DNA from: Rachicladosporium sp. CCFEE 5018
Taxonomy: Eukaryota; Ascomycota; Dothideomycetes; Cladosporiales; Cladosporiaceae
Direction: 5' to 3'
DNA: 64,000 bases
Assembly: GCA_002077045.2 (NCBI GenBank)
Contig: KZ111156.1
Coordinates: 67,670 to 131,669, forward strand
Numbering within the stretch: position 1 is the first letter of the stretch; each line of letters starts with the position of its first letter. Position numbers and translations under genes: made by a program. Below are positions 62,964-64,000 of this stretch, in pieces. The notes under the pieces are model-generated. The model saw only the letters and a program-made list of their open reading frames with translations, searched no databases and had not been told where the DNA came from.

Positions 62964-64000
62964 ATGTCATTCTTTGGCTTCGATACCAGCTTGGCGCGGG
63001 ACCAACCACAAAAGGCCTCCCGCGGCATGTTCGAGCAACATGACCCATTCGGCAAGCTCGATGCGGGCGGAAATGGCGGAGACGACGACGTGCTCGACTT
63101 CGAGCAGACGTATGATGGTCTTGGTGCCCAGCTCAACGAGACGCACGACGGCTTCAACGATGACACGTTCGGGGATGACCAGCCTGTGACAAGACAAGCC
63201 TTGGGTAGGGACTTCGACTTTGCTGGCAACACTGCGAAGGTCAGAGATACGCTGCTTGAAGAGCAGACGCTGCATCATGCCCGGGCCCCCTTTCAACAGG
63301 CTCAGGCGCAGGCCGTCGCTCAGCAAAAGCCGAAGAAGACAGGGTACGAGGCTTACAAACAGCCTGACTATCTGCCGAAGCTGGAGGCAGATGCGAATAT
63401 CTGGGGAAGCTCGGTTGTGAGGAAAGGAAACCCTCAGGTGCAGCAGCAACAGCCAATACAGGAAGCGCCTAGTACGAGGAAGATGATGAGTCTGGAGGAA
63501 GTGGAGGCGATGATGCGGGAGCAGGCCAAGCCACCCGCGCCTAGACCAGCTCAGGATATGGAAGCGCAGAGCCAGGGATTGAGGGCAATGCTCGGAGTGG
63601 GATCTGCTGCTCCGCCGGTGCAGGCTCACCAACCTCAGCAGCAGCGAGGGCCGCAGATCTTGCAGAGACCGCAGCAGCCACCCCAACAGCAGGAGCAGGT
63701 TCCACAGCCAGTGCCTGATTATGCCACCCGCGCACCGCAGATCTTGCAGCGCCGGCATACACCCACCATGCCTCAACAGCCGCCACCGGGAATGCAGGGC
63801 CAGCCGCCTCGGCCATTGTCAAGCAATTTTCAAGGTCCACCTCAGCCTATGCAATTCCAGCAGCAGCAACGACAAGGTCCACCTCCGCCGCATCATCAGC
63901 AAGGCCCGATGTCACACCAGCGTGGCCCATCGTACAACGGGCCTCCGATCACGCAGGCCCAGCAGATGATGGACTTGTCGCCCGCTGATCGCGAAGCCTT
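62964..64000 (+). CDS. PAT1: PAT1 mRNA decapping activator, N-terminal part
   Basis: 345 codons from ATG 62964, open to the window end. N-terminus MSFFGFDTSLARDQ with FEQHDPFGKLD, DVLDFEQTYDGLGAQL and FNDDTFGDD is the Pat1 N-terminal region, which binds Dhh1/DDX6. IWGSSVVRK with MMSLEEVEAMMREQ follows, then a long Gln/Pro-rich segment (PQQQRGPQILQRPQQPP) typical of Pat1 and P-body proteins. The conserved middle and C-terminal Lsm/Dcp-binding domains lie beyond the window. Confidence 0.9.
   Translation, partial: MSFFGFDTSLARDQPQKASRGMFEQHDPFGKLDAGGNGGDDDVLDFEQTYDGLGAQLNETHDGFNDDTFGDDQPVTRQALGRDFDFAGNTAKVRDTLLEEQTLHHARAPFQQAQAQAVAQQKPKKTGYEAYKQPDYLPKLEADANIWGSSVVRKGNPQVQQQQPIQEAPSTRKMMSLEEVEAMMREQAKPPAPRPAQDMEAQSQGLRAMLGVGSAAPPVQAHQPQQQRGPQILQRPQQPPQQQEQVPQPVPDYATRAPQILQRRHTPTMPQQPPPGMQGQPPRPLSSNFQGPPQPMQFQQQQRQGPPPPHHQQGPMSHQRGPSYNGPPITQAQQMMDLSPADREA

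Noticed and set aside
62967..63776. 269-codon open frame antisense to PAT1
   Set aside because: Leu/Arg/Ser-rich shadow of Gln/Pro codons; the + strand carries clear Pat1 motifs.
1..64000. Transposons, CRISPR arrays, rRNA or a secondary-metabolite cluster
   Set aside because: No transposase or reverse transcriptase motifs, terminal repeats, spacer arrays or rRNA were seen; the lone GMC gene has no synthase neighbours.

Overview
The window looks like the nuclear genome of a filamentous ascomycete, probably a dothideomycete black yeast. Introns are short (about 50-125 bp) with GTATGT/GTACGT-type donors and CTAAC/CTGAC branch points, coding GC is high, and the genes include a HET-domain protein, a Zn2Cys6 regulator, a GT15 mannosyltransferase and several F-box/2EXR-like proteins. 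Two diverged copies of one block are present, which recalls the partly duplicated or hybrid diploid genome of Hortaea werneckii. That assignment is inference. Three 100-N gaps (7015-7114, 18190-18289, 45782-45881) show that this is a scaffold of four contigs.

Region 1 (1 to about 31.2 kb) is one gene block appearing three times in the same orientation: gamma-tubulin complex component GCP4 (-), a 107-aa hypothetical gene (+), a decayed 2EXR/F-box-like gene (+), CHO2 phosphatidylethanolamine methyltransferase (-), UPF3 (+), a HAD phosphatase (-) and a Zn2Cys6 transcription factor (+). Copy 1 (1-7014) matches 23827-30840 at a constant offset, with no difference in any stretch I compared. The copy in 7115-18189 is a diverged allele or homeolog. 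Both gaps in this block fall between the transcription factor and GCP4, while the complete copy at 18290-31169 runs into different sequence. Unpurged haplotigs are the simplest reading. A true tandem triplication with its breakpoint in the gaps is the alternative.

Region 2 (31.2-45.8 kb) is single copy: a Cys-rich single-pass membrane protein, a GMC oxidoreductase, the DBP4 RNA helicase head-to-head with a DNAJC8-like J-protein, the ubiquitin-activating enzyme UBA1, and a HET protein cut by the third gap.

Region 3 (45.9-64 kb) holds an orphan gene end, a frameshifted F-box gene, BCP1 head-to-head with GMP synthetase GUA1, two poorly characterised F-box/2EXR-like genes, the Rieske protein RIP1 head-to-head with macro-domain phosphatase POA1, two decayed F-box-like remnants, a KTR mannosyltransferase, an APH-type kinase-like gene, two tandem paralogs of a small fungal family (one with a nonsense codon), and the start of PAT1.

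The genes are mostly housekeeping (phospholipid synthesis, mRNA decay through UPF3 and PAT1, ribosome biogenesis, ubiquitin, purines, respiration). Fast-evolving F-box, HET and small-family genes are scattered between them, many broken. I saw no transposon, CRISPR array, rRNA or convincing tRNA. The most notable patterns are the triple block, mosaic identity between its copies, a palindromic CATGTG element in the CHO2/UPF3 promoter, and blockwise switching between C-rich and G-rich coding strands inside genes.
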